From NCBI GenBank assembly GCA_965262875.1, contig OZ253569.1, forward strand, positions 5,766,001 to 5,830,000: a DNA stretch of 64,000 nt, read 5' to 3'. The position numbers were made by a program, and so were the translations under genes. How positions within the stretch are numbered: the stretch's first letter is position 1; each line of letters opens with the position of its first letter. Origin of the DNA: JBALVT01 sp965262875 (lineage in GTDB: Bacteria; Pseudomonadota; Gammaproteobacteria; Pseudomonadales; Halieaceae). Positions 62,358 to 64,000 of the stretch are shown here, one piece after another. The notes beneath the pieces were generated by a model. It searched no databases, was not told the DNA's origin, and saw nothing but the letters and a program-made list of their open reading frames with translations.

Positions 62358-64000
62358 TTAGCTTCCTCCAAAGGTGTAACTCAGGGTGACCCCATAAGTT
62401 TTTGGAGGTAAATAGGTGGCGACAAATCCGTTTCCCGTAATAAAGTTACCCGACGATATTTTGACGTCTTCATCCGTTACATTCTTCACAAAAACTTCTG
62501 CCATCCACTTTCCTGACTCAGGTACAAAACGGGCGCTTAAATCATAGACCTGATAAGCATCCTGCTGGCCAAGTCTACGGCCACCATTGGGGACACCCGG
62601 GAAAACGCCGGCCTCCAGGTCATCTCGATTGTAAATATCCAGATAATACGAGTCAGAAAAAGTTGCCACCAATCTAGGGGTTAGGTGCCCCCGTGCCAGT
62701 GCAAAGTCGTGCTCGTAAATCAGGGTAAACTTCCAATCCGGAGTTCGCGCTGGCGAATTTCCGGACAGATCAACCGGGCCCATCGGGGAATTAAACTGAT
62801 TCGATACGTAGGGATTAAACAGATTACCAAAGAGAGTATCGGGGATCTCAAATTCATCAAAGCGCGCATCCATCACTGTGCCCACAAACTGAAGATGGTC
62901 ATTGCCCGTAATCGACCACTCCAGCTCCACTTCCAGGCCTCTAATGGTCGCCTCGGAGGCATTGCGCACCACCGTGCTGCCACCGGTATCCGCAACGCCA
63001 TCTCCATTAGTATCAAGTCGATCCTGGTTGGAGAACTGCAGGTCATCGTAATCTGCACGATACAAAGCGGCATTTAAGCGCAGGTTGTTATCGAGAAACT
63101 GGGACTTAAAACCCAGTTCATAGTTAATCACAGTTTCCGGGTTCGCATTATTTCCCGCATCCTGGATATGACCCGACTTAAAGCCAGAGGAGACTGAGGC
63201 GTAGAACAAGACATCCTGCACGGGATCGAAGTCATACCGGATAAGCCCGCTAGTGTTTCTCCAGGTGATAGAAAAGTCATTGACCTGACGGATCCAGCAC
63301 GGCTCGTCGCCAATGCCCTCGTTGCCTCCATTGTCGTGAGGCAAACCTGAAGCTATGGCACTGGCAGTTGCCGCATCAGCATAGATTTGGTTACTGCGCG
63401 GCGCGCCTGCACCAACGGATCCGGCCTCAATATAAGGCCCCAACACCGAAGTTACTCGGCATGTCAGCGCCCGGCCACCGCGATCGGACTTTGTATCCTC
63501 CGTGTAGCGCGCCCCAAGTGTCATTCGATGGCTGTCATTAAACTCATAAGTCCCCTGCGCAAATACACCCAGGGATTCGACACGTCTGTCAGGTTGTACT
63601 GCATAGGAAACCGCCGCACCTCCATCGTCACTGATCCAGCTGCTGGCCCCTTCCGGGCCGCGGCCAGCGCCCAGATTCTGCTGATCGACGGCAAATACAA
63701 TTTCATTTTTTTCTTCCGATATCAATGCGCCGACAAGCCATTGGAACTGCTCATCATCGCCGTTCAACAGTTGAACTTCATGGGAATGAAAGTTAAAGCT
63801 GGAGCTATCAGTACGCTGATGTTCAAAACTTCCGTCGCGACCGTTGTCGGCATCGAATATTTGCTCGCGACTCATCTCAGACAAACCAAATGTATAGCTC
63901 AAAGTGTAATCGCCGGCAAAGCGGTACTCAAATCTTGAACGCAGCGAATCGTTGGTCAAATCGAGAAAAGACGGGCTATCAAGAACAACACCCCGGGTGC
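62358..64000 (-). CDS. TonB-dependent receptor, C-terminal part (continues past the window)
   Basis: The frame is open from the right edge (TRGVVLDSPSFLDLTNDS), so the signal peptide and plug lie outside. What is visible is barrel: alternating aromatic strands, YEFNDSHRMTLGARYTEDTK, VLFYASVSSGFKSGHIQDAG, GLEVELEWSI and the C-terminal YGVTLSYTFGGS, with an aromatic near the end as required for barrel assembly. It belongs to the same broad receptor class as the protein at 23011. It converges on the MFS gene. Confidence 0.9.
   Translation of the reverse strand, partial: TRGVVLDSPSFLDLTNDSLRSRFEYRFAGDYTLSYTFGLSEMSREQIFDADNGRDGSFEHQRTDSSSFNFHSHEVQLLNGDDEQFQWLVGALISEEKNEIVFAVDQQNLGAGRGPEGASSWISDDGGAAVSYAVQPDRRVESLGVFAQGTYEFNDSHRMTLGARYTEDTKSDRGGRALTCRVTSVLGPYIEAGSVGAGAPRSNQIYADAATASAIASGLPHDNGGNEGIGDEPCWIRQVNDFSITWRNTSGLIRYDFDPVQDVLFYASVSSGFKSGHIQDAGNNANPETVINYELGFKSQFLDNNLRLNAALYRADYDDLQFSNQDRLDTNGDGVADTGGSTVVRNASEATIRGLEVELEWSITGNDHLQFVGTVMDARFDEFEIPDTLFGNLFNPYVSNQFNSPMGPVDLSGNSPARTPDWKFTLIYEHDFALARGHLTPRLVATFSDSYYLDIYNRDDLEAGVFPGVPNGGRRLGQQDAYQVYDLSARFVPESGKWMAEVFVKNVTDEDVKISSGNFITGNGFVATYLPPKTYGVTLSYTFGGS

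Overview
The window looks like chromosomal DNA of a Gram-negative gammaproteobacterium. It has TonB-dependent outer-membrane receptors, an OxyR/catalase pair with E. coli OxyR cysteine numbering, a sulfotransferase/SDR/DUF1214 gene set and a stand-alone HMG-CoA reductase. Together these suggest a marine Halieaceae/Spongiibacteraceae-type organism; that placement is inference. No rRNA, tRNA, CRISPR array or phage structural gene was recognised.

Layout. (1) 1-11.3 kb is an insertion-sequence graveyard. A DUF3686-type 'DNA repair ATPase' gene on the minus strand is truncated by one IS21-family element (1-2312), split by a second (3294-6583, target duplication ATCCC) and cut by an IS1182 element (7052-11149, flanked by CTAG). 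The IS1182 element is itself split by an IS66 element (7328-9817, target duplication GGTTGAGG). (2) 11.3-22.9 kb holds toxin-antitoxin genes among broken genes: a Fic protein with a wHTH-like N-terminus, a DUF6880 gene split by an IS3 element, an IS1111-type IS110 element with a candidate bridge-RNA region, an AbiEi/AbiEii pair, a second inverted fragment of the DNA repair ATPase, and a deletion-derived Tn3-type element with a tyrosine recombinase between about 86-bp inverted repeats. (3) 22.9-32.0 kb is a compact metabolic cluster: TonB receptor, DUF1214 protein, two SDRs, sulfotransferase, zinc alcohol dehydrogenase, VOC protein and TetR regulator. A similar palindromic operator lies before the receptor and in the tetR/VOC divergent region, suggesting one TetR regulon. 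(4) 32.0-44.5 kb is another mobile zone: a decayed ISL3, an intact IS5, a second AbiE pair, a GNAT/DUF1778 pair, an IS3 element carrying a second copy of the same IS21 element (target duplication CCGTG) and an IS110. (5) 44.5-64 kb is mostly housekeeping or metabolic: TetR/HMG-CoA reductase, katA/oxyR, a VTT (DedA-like) membrane protein, a molybdenum hydroxylase operon with a MoaD-like protein, a secreted protein apparently split by an IS1380 element with an in-frame triplicated 45-bp unit, a secreted SAM hydrolase-like protein, formate-THF ligase, a phytanoyl-CoA dioxygenase-like protein, a frameshifted MFS gene and a second TonB receptor running off the right edge.

The strongest candidates for something undescribed are the TetR-linked receptor/SDR/sulfotransferase cluster, the two-copy IS21 element with two extra conserved small ORFs, and the three scattered copies of one alcohol-dehydrogenase 3' end at mobile-DNA junctions.
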